From: Thuidium tamariscinum
Taxonomy: Eukaryota > Streptophyta > Bryopsida > Hypnales > Thuidiaceae
Length of the DNA stretch: 64,000 bases
Assembly: GCA_947034885.2 (NCBI GenBank)
Contig: OX344756.2
Span: forward strand, 10,437,598-10,501,597
Direction: 5' to 3'
Numbering within the stretch: position 1 is the stretch's first letter; every line of letters starts with the position of its first letter. A model generated the notes under the pieces. The model was not told the DNA's origin. It worked only from the letters and a program-made list of their open reading frames with translations, and did no database searches. The translations under genes and the position numbers were made by a program. Positions 12,650 through 24,930 of this stretch are shown here, piece by piece.

Positions 12650-13516
12650 TCATTGGAATGATATTGATTGATAGTAACACATGCTTCAAGGTACATGGAA
12701 AGGGATGCAACTTTTGATTCTACCATTGAAAAGATTATAAGAATCAAACAAAGATATTTTTCAAAATTAAGAGGCCATGTTTGAAGCTCTGAGACACTAA
12801 GGGGTTCAAATGTTATTTTTAGCTTTCATCCAAAATATTTATCCTATAGGAAGATTATTTGGGGGAGGCTCATAACAATCAAAGTACCAGGAAATGGGAT
12901 TTGAAATCAATGCACAGACCCCACAACTTGGCAGGCTTAAGTTTCATTCAACTAACTCTGAAGAGTGTTTTTCAATTCTTCTATTTTCAACACTAACAAA
13001 ATTCATAATTTTTACACCCCTGTTCTAAAAGTACGCACAACAAGAACATGTCAAATTCTTTTCGGTTTCAAACAAGATCCACTATAATGTAGAGTCATTT
13101 AGACAATTTGAAAATTGGAACAAACTGAAAGAGCTAACAGTGACGGTTTTAGATTCACCTCCGTATTTGATTCCCATAAAACTGAACCCACTTATACAGA
13201 ATGGCAAAGCTCTACAGTAATCCACCCAAACCCTGTCCGCCTTCCCAAAGCCAAGTCTTCAGAACCATTTACCACAATGAAGAGAGCCTGTATTGCAAGT
13301 TCAAAACTCAGCTGTACATTGACACAAGGTTTCAAACGACGCACGGACTCCTTATTTATCCACCAGGAAAACTCCCAAGTCCGATCGGAACGAGTAAAAC
13401 CTCCATACAACCTAGCACCCTAGCCGATAATGATCTGGACGTGTGGCTAGATCAACACATACAGCTAAAGCTGCGAGTGATAGGATTAATGGGCAAGGCT
13501 ACTACCCGGTCACCGT
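12650..13516. other. Intergenic DNA and probable SYT 3' UTR
   Basis: From about 13.1 kb the base composition becomes GC-richer and is probably the 3' UTR of the minus-strand SYT gene. ORFs at 13115-13572 in both strands have no recognised domain. ACTAAGGGGTTCAA near 12793 resembles a worn TTAA-element end. Confidence 0.35.
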
Positions 13517-16500
13517 CTAAACAGTCCTCCAGTTCAACTCCACTAAGATCTTTCCACGACCCGAGTCAATGAGCTGAAACGTCTCGTTGATCCGCTTGTT
13601 CTTCACCACATCATTCAAAGGAATGTCCACGTAGCCCAAGGATTCCTTCGTACACGAAAAACAGATGATTCAGCATCACAATATAAGGGAAAAAGAAATA
13701 GCCCCCCAATGAAAAAAACGATCTTGAATCGCACGGCTTCTTCATATGCTACACAAATAGAGCTTGTCAATATGCTCGAACCTCATGCTAGCAACAGCAC
13801 CCTAGTTACAAATTCAAACCAAGTCTACAATTTTTTTGTACCCTAGCCAGTCAGATAGAATAGGCCAAGGAGCAATGGGGAATACCTGTCGATGCACCAT
13901 GTTCATGCTGGAACCTTTGCTGTGGACCTCGACGCGCAGGCGATCATTGGCGGGGGTATCTTCCAACTGCCAAGTGAACTCCCTATCCCATCTTGGGTCT
14001 CTATTCTTCTTGATTACCTGAAAGGCCGAACGATGATCAGTTGAGGGGTCACAAGAACATGGCCACAGGACGCTCTGAGCAGATACAAGAACCTTTCCGA
14101 GATGGGAGAGAGCATTCCGATTAGAAACTCACCTGGGTTTTCTGCTTCTCCCCACGAAAATGCACTTCAGCATACGGATTGGTATGATGTTTGCCTTCCA
14201 CTTCCTCAGCGCTGTGAATAGTAACAGATAGCAAGCCTCCGTTTGGAGATGTTCCCTCTGGCGCCCTTTGACTACCTTCCATTTCCTCTACTGAACTAAC
14301 ATTATCCTCCTGAAGCCATTAAAAACAAGCTTAGACACGAATCCCCAATGCACGCAGATCTAAACAAATTGCTCAGACATCTTGATAACACAAAATTCGG
14401 CACTGATCCGCCTCCCAACTATCACAAGAAAAAGAAAAAACTCACTTCCTTGAAAGGCTTGAAAGTCAATTGGAACGTAAGCTCGCCACGCTTCTTCGCG
14501 TTGGCTTCATCATTAGGATCCATATTCTTCACTAGATTTTCAGTGTAAACTTTAGGCTCATCCGCCACCAAATCTTTCAACGGTACTATTTGCATAGCCA
14601 TCTTCTCATGGGATCCAACCTGACATACGAGTCAATTGTAAGTTCCCATTGATTTAAACTGATAGTGTCCAAATATAACCAAACAATGGGCGTGCTCAAC
14701 CACAGAAGTTCAATGCTTCTCTCGAAATACAGTTGCACAACTAGACAAGGTTAAAAACATAGCAGAGTACATGAAAGATCCGCAAGAAAAAATACACGCC
14801 CGCCTTTTCAAACGTAGACTATCGTGACCAGGCAATCTCCTTCATCGTAGGCCTGTAACAAGATAGTGAAAATAGAACAAACAGCAAGAATTAAAATAAA
14901 ATCTTTCATGCTCGTACCTTTTCCCAGTCAAAAATCTGCAGCTCAAGTGACTGCGACTTCGGATCCTGAACCAGAAGCTTAAAAGTCTCATTCCACACGG
15001 GGTTCAATGTGCTCATCTTCGTCGTCGTTGTCTTTGACAAAACAGTCTTAACTAACTGAATCTTCACGTACGGATCAGCTTTGCCCATTAAATCCTTCTT
15101 CAACAGATTCTTAGCATGCATAATTTTCACCTCAACAATGCCTACCGGCTTCTTCGTGGCACTGCCAGATCGTACAAAACGAGTGTCAACATCCTTCAAC
15201 TACTGGCTAAGGTTGAGACAGGTGGGTAAGATGAAACAAGCGATGGCAACGACGAACAAAAGATTTGAATACCTGGGATCATCAATTACAGGAATTTCTA
15301 AGGTCTTTGGCCACATGTAAAGCGCAGCGACCTGATCTCTGATAGTATCCTGCAATAGGCGATCAGACATCCCGTATCAAACATCTGGGAATAAAAATGA
15401 ATAGATCTTCAGAAGCCCAAAGCCAAAGAATCTACAAAGACAATTGCAGCGGCAGATACGTGAGCAGAGCATGGATCCACGTACCTGAACGAAACCATAA
15501 AGCCCGGGAATTGCCATGACATCTCCACCCAAGAGCTTCAAACCAAAATCTACATGGGGCTGCCAACACAGAAGAAATGCAACGTCCAAAGCGATTCATA
15601 TCAAGAAACACATGATCCACACAAGGACAACAACACTCGTGGATGCTGTCAACAGCACATCAAAGACAACGAGCACGGTGTTCGGACATTCGCTCACAAT
15701 GCGGACAGTGCAGTGTTTGAGATAACGACACTAAGAAAAGATCAAATACATCTCTTAACATACGCACCTTATCCATCAAGGAAACAACGATCTTCGAGAA
15801 ACAAGGGAAGACAGGAACCAGCGGTTTCAGTGTAATTCGAGCAGTTGCAAATACTTGTACGTCCACCAGCTGCACATTCAATTACGTACATTGTCAGAAT
15901 CCAAAAATGAGTATGAACCATAGGAATAACAATAGAAGAATTTCTTCCGGAACCTTCATCAACTGACCTGCACAGTTGCTTTCATCCCGAAAGCCTTCAC
16001 AGCAACGATGATGTTCGGATTCCCAGCGAACTTAAAGGAAGGCTCTAGAATCACCTCCTTCTCTTTAGTGTCGTACACTTTCATACCTGGAACGGAAAAT
16101 GAGATATCAAAGATGGAAGAATTAAATTCCCTGGTGCTGAACCATAATATGGAACTGAAGAAAGCGACAACTACAGGCACAAACACAGGAGAAAAAGATA
16201 TTTTACCAACGAAAGTGGGAGGGAGGGTTCCCAAAGTTAGTGACTCGAACTCGATCGAGTCCATTTTATACTGCGGACCATACTGATCAATGTAAGGTTG
16301 TGCCTGCTGTCGGACCATCTTGCAAATTGCCTGTCAAAATTGTCACATAAAACGCAAGTTACGCATCTTCTGGGGACACTCAATACAGCTTATTAAATTG
16401 CAAGCTTAAATATCCCTGCAACTGGACGTGTACTCTTTACAAGTGATTTCAGTCAGATGCAATCTGCAAAAAGATAGACTTTCCTATTTCTCTACTTTCC

Positions 16501-17310
16501 TTAAGAACGAGGAAAATGAGGTCCACTTAAGTTTGTCTTTCAAAGAAAATAGCATCAAATGTTAACTGAAGAGGCAGAAATACCTTGTCAAGATAAGGCC
16601 ATATGTCCTTCAAGAACTTATTCAACCAGTCCACCTAAAAACAACAGAGTACATGTAATCAGAAAGAACACCCACTTCTATGTTGAAGACAAAATTACAC
16701 CAATGATAGTCTGCATTCGTGCAACAACAGCAATGCCAACAGAAACACAAACAATTAACAAACAATTTGCATAATCCCTTGCTAAACAACCCCCAAAAAA
16801 CAGGAAACTACTCGGAAACCACGAAGATTGTCAGGAAATGGCGTCGATACCCGATCGTAGTCTGGGTTCTTCACCCAAAGCGGGATTTCTTGAAGGAGCT
16901 CCTCCAGAGACTTCGCATCCATCTCTCCCAGTTGCCTTATGATAGGATCCTGCATCCATTGCAACAAAAGTTTAAATACACTCGCAACTCTCGCCGCTCA
17001 GAACGCAAGAATACAAAAGAATTCAAAACCGACATCCCTCAGAAAACCTCCCCCAGACGCACAACCGAGAACCGAGAACCCCTGTTCCAAATCATAACGC
17101 ACTCATACTAAAACCCCAGGCACTCATTCCAAAACTCAGAAACTCAAAAACTCGAAAAAGAATGTGAGAAAGGAAGGAGAAGCGGCAAAGCGGCGTCACC
17201 TTCACTCCCGTCGGCTGCAAGTAGATGAAGAGGAAGTATCCCGCCACGAGGCCCAAGCTGATGCCCCATCCGAAACCGACCAAGCCCAGAATGGTGCTGA
17301 TGACCCCCAT
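13517..17310 (-). CDS. SYT1: Plant synaptotagmin/E-Syt-type SMP-C2 protein (SYT1-like), 13 exons, complete
   Basis: Exons on the minus strand: 17310-17200, 16949-16851, 16634-16584, 16330-16207, 16086-15968, 15869-15768, 15559-15485, 15349-15273, 15161-14918, 14619-14446, 14309-14133, 14017-13886, 13645-13517 (TAG stop 13519-13517). All introns are GT-AG, 98-298 bp, and the phases join to 537 residues, close to Arabidopsis SYT1 (about 541). An N-terminal membrane anchor (about residues 5-31) is followed by an SMP lipid-transfer domain (about 70-250), C2A (about 258-365) and C2B (about 417-520). In C2A, Asp276 and Asp282 (KKDLMGKADPY) and Asp331 (FDWEK) fit the calcium-binding loops. In C2B, EGKHHTNPY lacks such acids, as in SYT1. 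The family tethers ER to plasma membrane and acts in membrane repair and stress tolerance. The short exon 3 (17 residues) and the start of exon 9 (AG before TGCCACG) were decided by phase and homology. It looks intact. Confidence 0.95.
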
Positions 17311-17854
17311 TGCGAGTGAATCCCTGTTCTCGCCACTTCAATCCCTGTTCACAATCTCGCTCACACTGCTCGCTCGCTCTCCTCTCCGGTCACGGTGCTC
17401 AGTCTCGGCGATACGCCATGGAAAACAATCAAAATGGCTATGGCGGACGGGGACGACGAAAACTATGGCTGGCGCTACGGCTATGGCTACGACTAGGGTT
17501 TGGGTGGGTGAGGTGTCGGTGCGGGAGTGTAGGTTCGTTGTGGGACCGCCAGCTGGGTAGTCCACGTGGCTCGGCCGACCACGTCAGACTGGTAAGTACG
17601 TCGACGAAAGGCGACTGCAGGTAGTCGTTCGCTCCTACTAAAGTTCCCTTTCAAATTTTGAACAATGTGTGTAACAAGTATCTTCTCCGGTGGTCGTGGT
17701 TGGAAAAAAAATTTCTACGAAAAGATGTCAAAATTAGAAATATTACTTTTTCAAAAACAATTGTGTAGAAGAAGAAAGAAATCTTTCTATATTAACCTTG
17801 AAAAGACATAATCAATTATCAAATAATTATGTTAAAATAATTTGATTTTAGAAC
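17311..17854. promoter_or_regulatory. 5' flank of the SYT gene
   Basis: GC-rich DNA up to about 17640, probably the 5' UTR and proximal promoter of the minus-strand SYT gene, then AT-rich DNA. No TATA box is obvious, and no divergent gene could be supported. The overlapping ORFs at 17225-17624 are by-products of the GC-rich composition. Confidence 0.4.
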
Positions 17855-18018
17855 CACTACACTAAAAATGGTAAATAGTGTTGGCAACACTAATTAGCCG
17901 AGCTAAAACTAATTGTGATTTGCAAGGTTAGTGTTAGATCATTATTAACCCATTCTAACACTATTTCAGCTTTATGATAAAATCTAGTCATTTGAGCAGT
18001 CTGACAAAGAGTGTATTA

Positions 18019-18222
18019 GTGTTAGACTGAAATGCTGACTTGCTGAATTTCTAGACTGAAATGTTGGACTGCTGGACTGAAATGCTGAAATAAATGCTGA
18101 ATTGCTGAAACACTGAATTGCTGAAATGCAGGAATGCTGGAATGTTGAAATACTGAAATGCTGAAATGCTGAATTGAAATATTGAAATGCTGAAATAGAC
18201 AATAAAATGCTGAAATGCTGAA
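18019..18222. repeat. Degenerate short-unit array (GAAATGCTG type) inside the CACTA-like element
   Basis: About 200 bp consist of variants of GAAATGCTG / GAATTGCTG / GGACTGCTG with 8-11-bp periods. ORFs reading ISAFQHFSIS-like peptides on the minus strand come from this repetition. Confidence 0.8.
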
Positions 18223-18365
18223 ATTTTTCATAGTATATGTATAAGTTGTTAAATATATTAACAACCAAAAACACAACATAATAATCCTAGCCGTAAACTG
18301 AAAATTGAAGGGAAAAAATTCAGATTTGCAAACAAGGAGCCAAAAACGCAGATTTGCTAAGAAGA

Positions 18366-18600
18366 AGCCAAAAACATAGTTTCCTAGGGAAGGGCCAGAT
18401 TTTTATTCTAAAAGGCCAAAAACGCAGTCTTCTAAGGAAGGGCCAGATTTTAATTGTAGGAGGCCAAAAACGCAATCTTCTAGGGAAGGGCCAGATTTTA
18501 ATTGTGGGAGTCCAAAAACGCAGTTTTGCAGGGAAGGACCAGATTTTAATTGTGGGAGGCCCCAAATGCAGTTTTGCAGGGAAGGACCAGATTTTGACGA
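18366..18600. repeat. 48-bp tandem array, about five units
   Basis: Units begin near 18366, 18414, 18462, 18510 and 18558. The shared core is GGCCAAAAACGCAGTCTTCT, then AGGGAAGGGCCAGATTTTAA. The period is a multiple of three, so the array stays open in several frames on both strands and gives 16-residue peptide repeats (GQKRSLLRKGQILIVG type). A degenerate shorter unit precedes it from about 18330. Confidence 0.85.
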
Positions 18601-18713
18601 CAGAAGTTAAGAGCCAACACTATTTACACATGACTTGGAAAATAGTGTTAGAGGTAAAAAAAAGGTCCAACACTATTTATCAACCAACACTATTTACCAT
18701 TTTTAGTGTAGTG

Positions 18714-21700
18714 TCTTTGAATCAAAGCTTCTTTTTAGAATAAAATTTTGCTAGATTTGTCAAAGATCTTGCCACTAATTAATTGTCCCTCCAAATATTG
18801 GATCGTATAGTGAAGTTAGCAAAGGGACACTAGTAAAAAAAAGCCTTGCTTTCAATGTTTGGAAAGAATTGACATTTAATTCAAAGTTAGCTGATCCAAT
18901 TGGGAAACATAGGCAAAAATTGGTGAAAAAATATATAAGATTTTTATTTTGAGAATAAAATAGAAGAAATGATAGGGTTCAAAACTTGAAAATTTAATTC
19001 AATTTGAAAATTGGATTAAACTAATAAGTAAAAATCGAAAAAATTCTTGAATTTAGGTGTCTTCTTCATTTCATTAGTAATCTTGAAAGTCATCCATTGG
19101 CCACTTTCCAACTTCAATGCAAGGGTTTTTTTTGGCAATTAAATGCCCAATTTCTTCAAAAAAAATGTGTAGCTTCAAGCCTATAGAAAAAATAAGGTAA
19201 ATGTGTTAAAAATGACAACCTATAATCAAAGCCCTCTACACTATTGCCAAAATGCTTCTAAAACAACATTTCATCCATCATACAAAGCGAATTTATATAA
19301 AAATTGCATACAAAAATACATATTCAAAATTGCATACTCAAAATTGGCCTCTTTCAATTGAAAACCCCCAAATTAGGAACCTAAGCAACTAAAAAACTTC
19401 TTAAAGGGAAGGCCACATAACCATTTGTCTTGGAAAAAGACCCCAAAAAATCCCCTACTTCAATGTCAATGTCATTTTAATATTAATTTTAAAAAAACAA
19501 GCCTTATCACCGAGGTACTTTGTCAAAAATGATTTATTTCTTAGACTAATAGGTACATTCTTCATTTCTACAATAATCTTCAAAGTCATCCTAATCAGAT
19601 ATTTTTTGGGCTTCAACTTCCTTCCATCATTTAAACATATGCCAAATCACATTTGCCACTTTAATTAATCATTTGGCAAGGAATGCCAACCTTGACCATC
19701 AAATATGATACATTTGTTTTCTTGAATTCACATTTGATCCTATAGCTTTGATTCCATCAATTAATAATTTATGCTATTTTATACAATTATAAAAAAAAAA
19801 TTGAATTCTAATTTTCCATAATATATTTCAAGTATATTGAATTTAGAAGTTAGCTAGCTTAGTAAAAAAAGGTCTTATATACATTTGTTGCATATTGGTT
19901 GAAATATTTGTAGATTTATATTTGTTATATTTTACTAAAAAGTTGAATGAAATTTGATTTATAGGTTATATTTTATTGAAGGTTGGCATGTGTATTTAGA
20001 TTAGTCTATTTTATTTTAGGCTTTCTTGACTTATTTTGTAGTCATGTTTAAATTTGAAGCTCTTTCACCAATCTTGGGGGGCTAACATCAACAAAAGGAT
20101 CCTACAAATGTTATACAAACTACAAAGTAACAAAATTTTGATATTTGGTTGATTTTGTCTTTTGAAAGAATACTTTTGAGATTGTTTTAGGACATTACAA
20201 AAAGAATTGAAAACTAAGTGAAAAAGTAACAAACTACAATATTCTTTTATTTTTTGAGTAATCATTGCATTCTTATAGGAGTGAATATCTCATGATTTCA
20301 TACACTTGCAACTATGACAAATAATTTATATTCAAATTGTTGATTCATTATTTGTACTCTCACTTTATGAATGCAAAAAATCTTAAATTTGAACCAATCT
20401 TGATTGTCATAGTAACTTCACATGAATCATATTAGGAGGTAAATTTTTCATTTTTCTTTCTAAGTATGATATGCAAGTGTGTTAAATTGAACAAAAAAGT
20501 TGTTTTAAAATCACATAGTTTTCAATCAAAGGCTATATAGTAATATCCAACTCTTCTTGAAGTGGATTTTTAAAGGTGGCTTTTATTATTGTTTCATACA
20601 CTTAGACCTTTTTATGTACAGAATTGGTATCTTATATTTTATTTTGTTAAAGTTGACCCCAAAAAATAATTTTAAATTTTAATTTTGGATATATTAAGTA
20701 TATGATCTTAAACATTTTGAACTTCACAATTTTTCTAATATTGTTTGTGATCATCAAGAACTTTTCATACCTTTCAAAAAAAATTTAAATTACTTTCTTA
20801 AAAACATTAGTCAACTAAAAGTCAATACATATTTGTAAGTTTCATTTTTAATTTTAATTATATTTATAATCTACAATAACATGCACTGATGTTTTGAATT
20901 TGATTTTTTTAATATTTTTTGACTTTGTAGAACAATATATTTTTTAATATTTTAAAGGACACAATCAAATTTCAAACTTAGATAGCTTAGATAGTTTTGG
21001 ACCTCAAATTGTTAAAACTTTCAACAAAAACATTGTCTACTTTTCCATACTTGCACCTTATATAAAAGTAAACATGATAGTGCTTGAAAGTGTTGTTCAA
21101 TGATGCAATCAAATTGTAAACCAACCAAATGTTATTAAAAAATTGCAAATTATTTATCATGCTATAAAAAAAAATTATATTTAGCTTTGAAGAGTAACAT
21201 CTTTTAAGTTGTAAAGTCCTATTGTCTCTAAGAAGGACAGAATGGATTTTGTATAGGCTTCTATAGTCTCAATTCTCATTGTGATATTTTGTGATTTTTT
21301 TTAACATAGAAAGATGGCATGTAAAAATTCAAAAAAGAATTCAAAAGATTTTTTTACGTGATTTTGACTTTTAACAATTGTAGTTTTATTTCAATTGGTA
21401 CATTAAAGAAAAACTTATACCACCATTATTAAGTCTAAAACAAAACTTGTCAAGTATCATGTAAAAACTACAAGAAATAAAAATAAAAATTTCAAAATTT
21501 TGTTTATTATTGAAAATGCTTTTGTCTACATGAAAAGATTTGGCTCATTTCAACTACAAATAGAACCTCTCTTGTTGCAATTCTTTTTTGTGCATAACTT
21601 ACAGTAATAGAATTTGTAGGTAGGACCAATCTAAAAAACATCCTATAAAAAATAGTGTTGGAAGTTGATATTTGTAAAATAATGGCTATTTATTGCACTT

Positions 21701-21932
21701 CTTTGACATGCAAAAAACTTGTCAAATTTTCATATTTTCTTCTTGGCAATTGAAAGGAGGTTTGAATTCACCAAAGAGCACATTCAAACACAACTTTTGG
21801 ATATCATATGCAAAAGTTATGAAGGATCTAAATTTTTTTGGTAGATGTTCAAAAATTGTATGCATAGTGATGATGGAGGTTCTAGGCAGGATGCAATTTT
21901 GGGTGTACCCACCCATGAGAATGCTTCATTCA
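18714..21932. other. Long AT-rich gene-free stretch
   Basis: No gene, RNA or clear inverted repeat was found in these 3.2 kb. ORFs at 20065-20265 (minus) and 21693-21947 (plus) have no recognisable domain. Confidence 0.4.
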
Positions 21933-22222
21933 GGTAGGGGGCTGTAATTGTGACCTTGTCTCTAAAAGCGATCTGGTAGATTTAGCCTCTACCATGTACC
22001 AGAAGTGTACATTTCAAGAAGGGGTCACTTTTAGAAACCACTGAGTTTTCAACTTCAAAAATTCATAACTAATTCCATGAAGGTTCAAAAAATATGAAAT
22101 GACTTGGGTTAGATGCCAATTCCATTTTTCTTACCATGAAAATTTACTAATTTTTCTTAAATAGTTTAGCTTCCCCAAAATCCAAATTAGCTGGTAAAGG
22201 GTCGCTTTTATAGCCCCCTACC
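21933..22222. mobile_element. GGTAGGGG-ended TIR element, copy 1 (290 bp)
   Basis: The left end GGTAGGGGGCTGTAATTGTG and the right end CGCTTTTATAGCCCCCTACC are inverted copies over about 24 bp with several mismatches. The stretch 22035-22222 aligns with 62665-62843, sharing TAACTAATTCCA, GACTTGGGTTAGATG and CTACCTTACTT-like motifs. It is non-coding. The element is unassigned to a superfamily. Confidence 0.55.
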
Positions 22223-22336
22223 TTACTTAGACGGACTTTGCAGTATGCAAAATTTGTAAGTAGGAACTGATCCTGCAAGGAACGATTTTTATTATGGCAG
22301 GTAGCATGAAGTGAGATCAAAGAATGAATCATGTAA

Positions 22337-22826
22337 GAGCATCCGCACGCCAGCTCGCTACAGGAAGAAAAACGCTAGTTGGGCGGGTCATGCTGAAAAA
22401 AGTGCCCCATGTCAAGCTCGCTAAACGAGCAAAAGTGGCTGGGCTCTCCAAAATTTGAGGATGCCACAGCCAAATTGGGGGTCTCGGGAGGGCATGCTAC
22501 ATGATGCGAAACAATCTTCAAGGTACAAAGCCTTGATTTTCTTTCTACGTGGCAGAATTGGAATGCTTGAAGTTGATGCTAATAAATGCACAAGTGAAAA
22601 TACCAAGAACCATCAATGCTTTGTTCAATTTTAAATCAATTTTGTTCAAACATTGTATTTGTGTTGTGGATAAACTAGATTTTAAATTAGTAGATTGTGT
22701 CTTGGCGTGCTGAAATTTTGCTCCTGCGATGGAGCACATGAAGAGAACACGGCCCTGGCTCACCATCTGAGCACGCCAAAGGTTAGTTTGGCACCCCTGT
22801 TTGGCGTGCATGCCATGGGGATGCTC
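22337..22826. mobile_element. PIF/Harbinger-type MITE (490 bp, TAA duplication)
   Basis: The termini are GAGCATCCGCA at the left and GGGGATGCTC at the right, in inverted orientation. TAA directly flanks both sides (22334-22336 and 22827-22829). A 3-bp TAA/TTA duplication with GAGCATC-type ends is typical of PIF/Harbinger MITEs in plants. Inner parts near both ends carry GCGTGC / GCACGCC motifs and are GC-richer than the surroundings. No transposase ORF is present. Confidence 0.75.
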
Positions 22827-23404
22827 TAATGGCAATGTAACCTCAAATTTCAGTGGTGATATTTTCTAAGATTGAATGCAATTTAATGTAGTATACATTG
22901 ATGGAGATCAACTCCTCGATCCATCATCAATAATGCATGTGTATGATCATCAATGAAATTCTTGCTACAACTCTTCACTATAGTCCGAAGAATTCTGTGA
23001 GCCAAATGGTAGATTTCCGTTAGAATTTCATCCATCCTAGTTTTTTCAAAAATAGGTCGGAAGTGTGTCGGGAGGTTACAGAATTTGTCGGTCAATTTTC
23101 TAAAATATTTTTTTTCTTCCAGTTGCATTGCCACCATTGTCCTATTCCAATCGGAAATTTTCCTTCAAAGTGAAAATGTGTCCGGTTGTAGTTTTTTTTG
23201 GTTATCTTCTTCATTCTTAAAGTGGCTTTGTTTTTCTTCAAAATTGTTTTTGAAATAGTATCCCTGGCAGGATTTGAACCTGGCATTGCCCCTACCAATT
23301 TAGGGCTAGGAATTCAGCCTTCCAAAAATGCAAAGATGCAAATGAGGGTCAATGCATTTTGGGGAGGCTGGTTAGTACGACATGCCCACAACATACACTT
23401 GTAC
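22827..23404. other. Gene-free; contains a tRNA-like B-box on the minus strand
   Basis: No gene was recognised. On the minus strand near 23258-23277 there is GGTTCAAATCC flanked by a short stem, which resembles a tRNA T-arm, but no proper acceptor, D or anticodon arm could be folded. It may be a worn tRNA-derived fragment or chance. Confidence 0.25.
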
Positions 23405-23720
23405 ATTTACAAGAATCAAACGTTAGCCAAAAAGATTAGGTGAGTAGTGAATCAACAAACACATTCACAAGAATCAAAAACACAATTAGCCCAAAAAAAT
23501 GGGATGAGTAGTGAATCAACAAACACACTCATAAGAATCCAAAACACAATCAGCCAAAAAAAATGAGATGAGTAGTAAATCAACAAACACACTTATAAGA
23601 ATCCAAAACACAATCAACCAAAAAAAATGGGATGAGTAGTAAATCAACAAACACACTCATAAAAATCCAAAACACAATCAACAAAAAAAAAATGGAGTAA
23701 ATAGTAAATCAACAAATATG
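23405..23720. repeat. 64-bp tandem array, about 4.5 units
   Basis: Repeats with period 63-64 bp, marked by GAGTAGTAAATCAACAAACA at about 23443, 23507, 23571, 23635 and 23697. It lies just beyond the 3' end of the hAT transposase remnant. Confidence 0.85.
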
Positions 23721-23819
23721 CAAACATAGTTTTCTTCAAGAAAATGAATCCAATATGTGCAATGAATAAGACCAAAAATGCATACAAAGTAAAAAAAACT
23801 CTCAAGACTGAGGTGTTTC

Positions 23820-24930
23820 CAGCTGATGCATATTTTCATACAAAGAAGAAAAATTGCTAGCACTAGGACCCATGTCTACATTGGGCAAATAACTAGAAGG
23901 ATTAACATACAAGTATTTGTATTTAGTTTCATGTTTTCACAAGGGTATGGCATCACATATTATACCATCAAACTCATCATCCGGACCCTCTAAAGCAACT
24001 CTAAGCAAAGCCTCAAGGTTTTTACTTCCCAATCAGTTCCTAACACGAGTTTTGATTAAGTTTTGGACACTAAAAGCTCTCTCATGGGTGGCTGTTGATA
24101 CATATTGTATTCTAGCTATGTCTACTACGATTAGCAAATTGGGATATCGGATTTGTAGGGCATGATTCCAAGTAATCATGCCCCATAAATCCTGAAAGTT
24201 TTTGTCCACCCATTCGGCGGTACACTGCAACTTAAATGACAAGAACTCCCACTTACAAGCCTGCACATCCAAAATCGGGGGAAAAGAAAAACTTGAGTGC
24301 GACTGATCCTGCCCATACAACTGAAGCAGTTTATGAAATTCAGAGACCCCCCCAGTTCTGCAAATTGACTTGCTTGGAGGGCATGTTAGAAGGATTCAAA
24401 ACTTTGAAGTAAGAAACCAAATCATTGTCTTCAAACCGAACATGCAAACCTTGACAAACTGCTTCAGCAAATGATCATTGAAATTCAAGAGCTTCTCCCA
24501 AATCCATTCCTAGTCTAGATCTCGACACAATAATCCCATTAAACAAATTTCCCCGAATCTGGCTTAGTATTTTTCTGAGATGACCCCTGGAGGGGCCATA
24601 CTCAGGAAGCACATGATATCCAGTGCTATCGTTAAAGAAGTCTACATTCAAATCAGTACTTTCAATTATAAACAACATTTGGATTTGGGCTATCTCTGTA
24701 TAAATTATGCTGCCCACAAAGTTCACATCAACAAATTTACACTAGAAGATCTTGGACAACATAGCCAAGGACTTTAGAATGTCAGCAAGAAAAAATAAGA
24801 CATAAATAAACTTGAACCAAGATAGCTCCTCAAAAATAGAAGATGCTTGTGTAGAATCAGAATCATTCATATCACGGAAATAGCAAAAAACAGACTCTAA
24901 AGAGTTGCAGAGTAAACAAATGAATGTCCT
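23820..24930 (-). pseudogene. hAT transposase remnant, C-terminal half (ZNF862-like type)
   Basis: Read on the minus strand, the segment at 24727-24870 gives ASSIFEELSWFKFIYVL and FFLADILKSLAMLSKIF. Next comes VLPEYGPSRGHLRKILSQI (24565-24620), and then the hAT C-terminal dimerisation region with YPNLLIVVDIARIQYVSTA, THERAFSVQNLIKTRVRN (24030-24150) and NLEALLRVALEGPDDEFDG further down. This order matches plant and animal hAT transposases of the ZNF862/DUF4371 group. Stops and frame changes interrupt it, including one just after RVRN, so it is inactive. The matching N-terminal zinc finger lies about 5 kb upstream on the same strand (29750-30150), with another decayed gene between. Confidence 0.75.

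Larger units (their letters stand above)
17855..18713. mobile_element. CACTA-like non-autonomous element (859 bp)
   Basis: The termini are CACTACACTAAAAATGGTAA and its inverted copy ending TTTTTAGTGTAGTG; the match extends over about 29 bp into AATAGTGTTGG. Several AACACTATTTA / AATAGTGTT motifs near both ends look like the subterminal repeats of CACTA (En/Spm) elements. The CACTA start and subterminal motifs fit that superfamily, but flanking trinucleotides (AAC left, TCT right) do not match, so a target duplication is not shown. There is no transposase inside; two tandem arrays fill the interior. Confidence 0.7.

Noticed and set aside
13115-13572. Plus-strand ORFs at the SYT 3' end
   Set aside because: They overlap the last exon and probable 3' UTR in the opposite direction and look like shadows.
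17225-17624. Overlapping plus-strand ORFs next to the SYT start
   Set aside because: They lie over SYT exon 1 and its GC-rich leader and have no recognisable domain or splice context.
18320-18743. ORFs with 16-residue repeats on both strands
   Set aside because: The 48-bp tandem unit keeps frames open by length alone; both strands are equally open, so no coding claim.
23220-23330. Possible tRNA gene on the minus strand
   Set aside because: A B-box and a short T-stem are present, but no cloverleaf with a 7-bp acceptor stem or a proper anticodon loop can be drawn.
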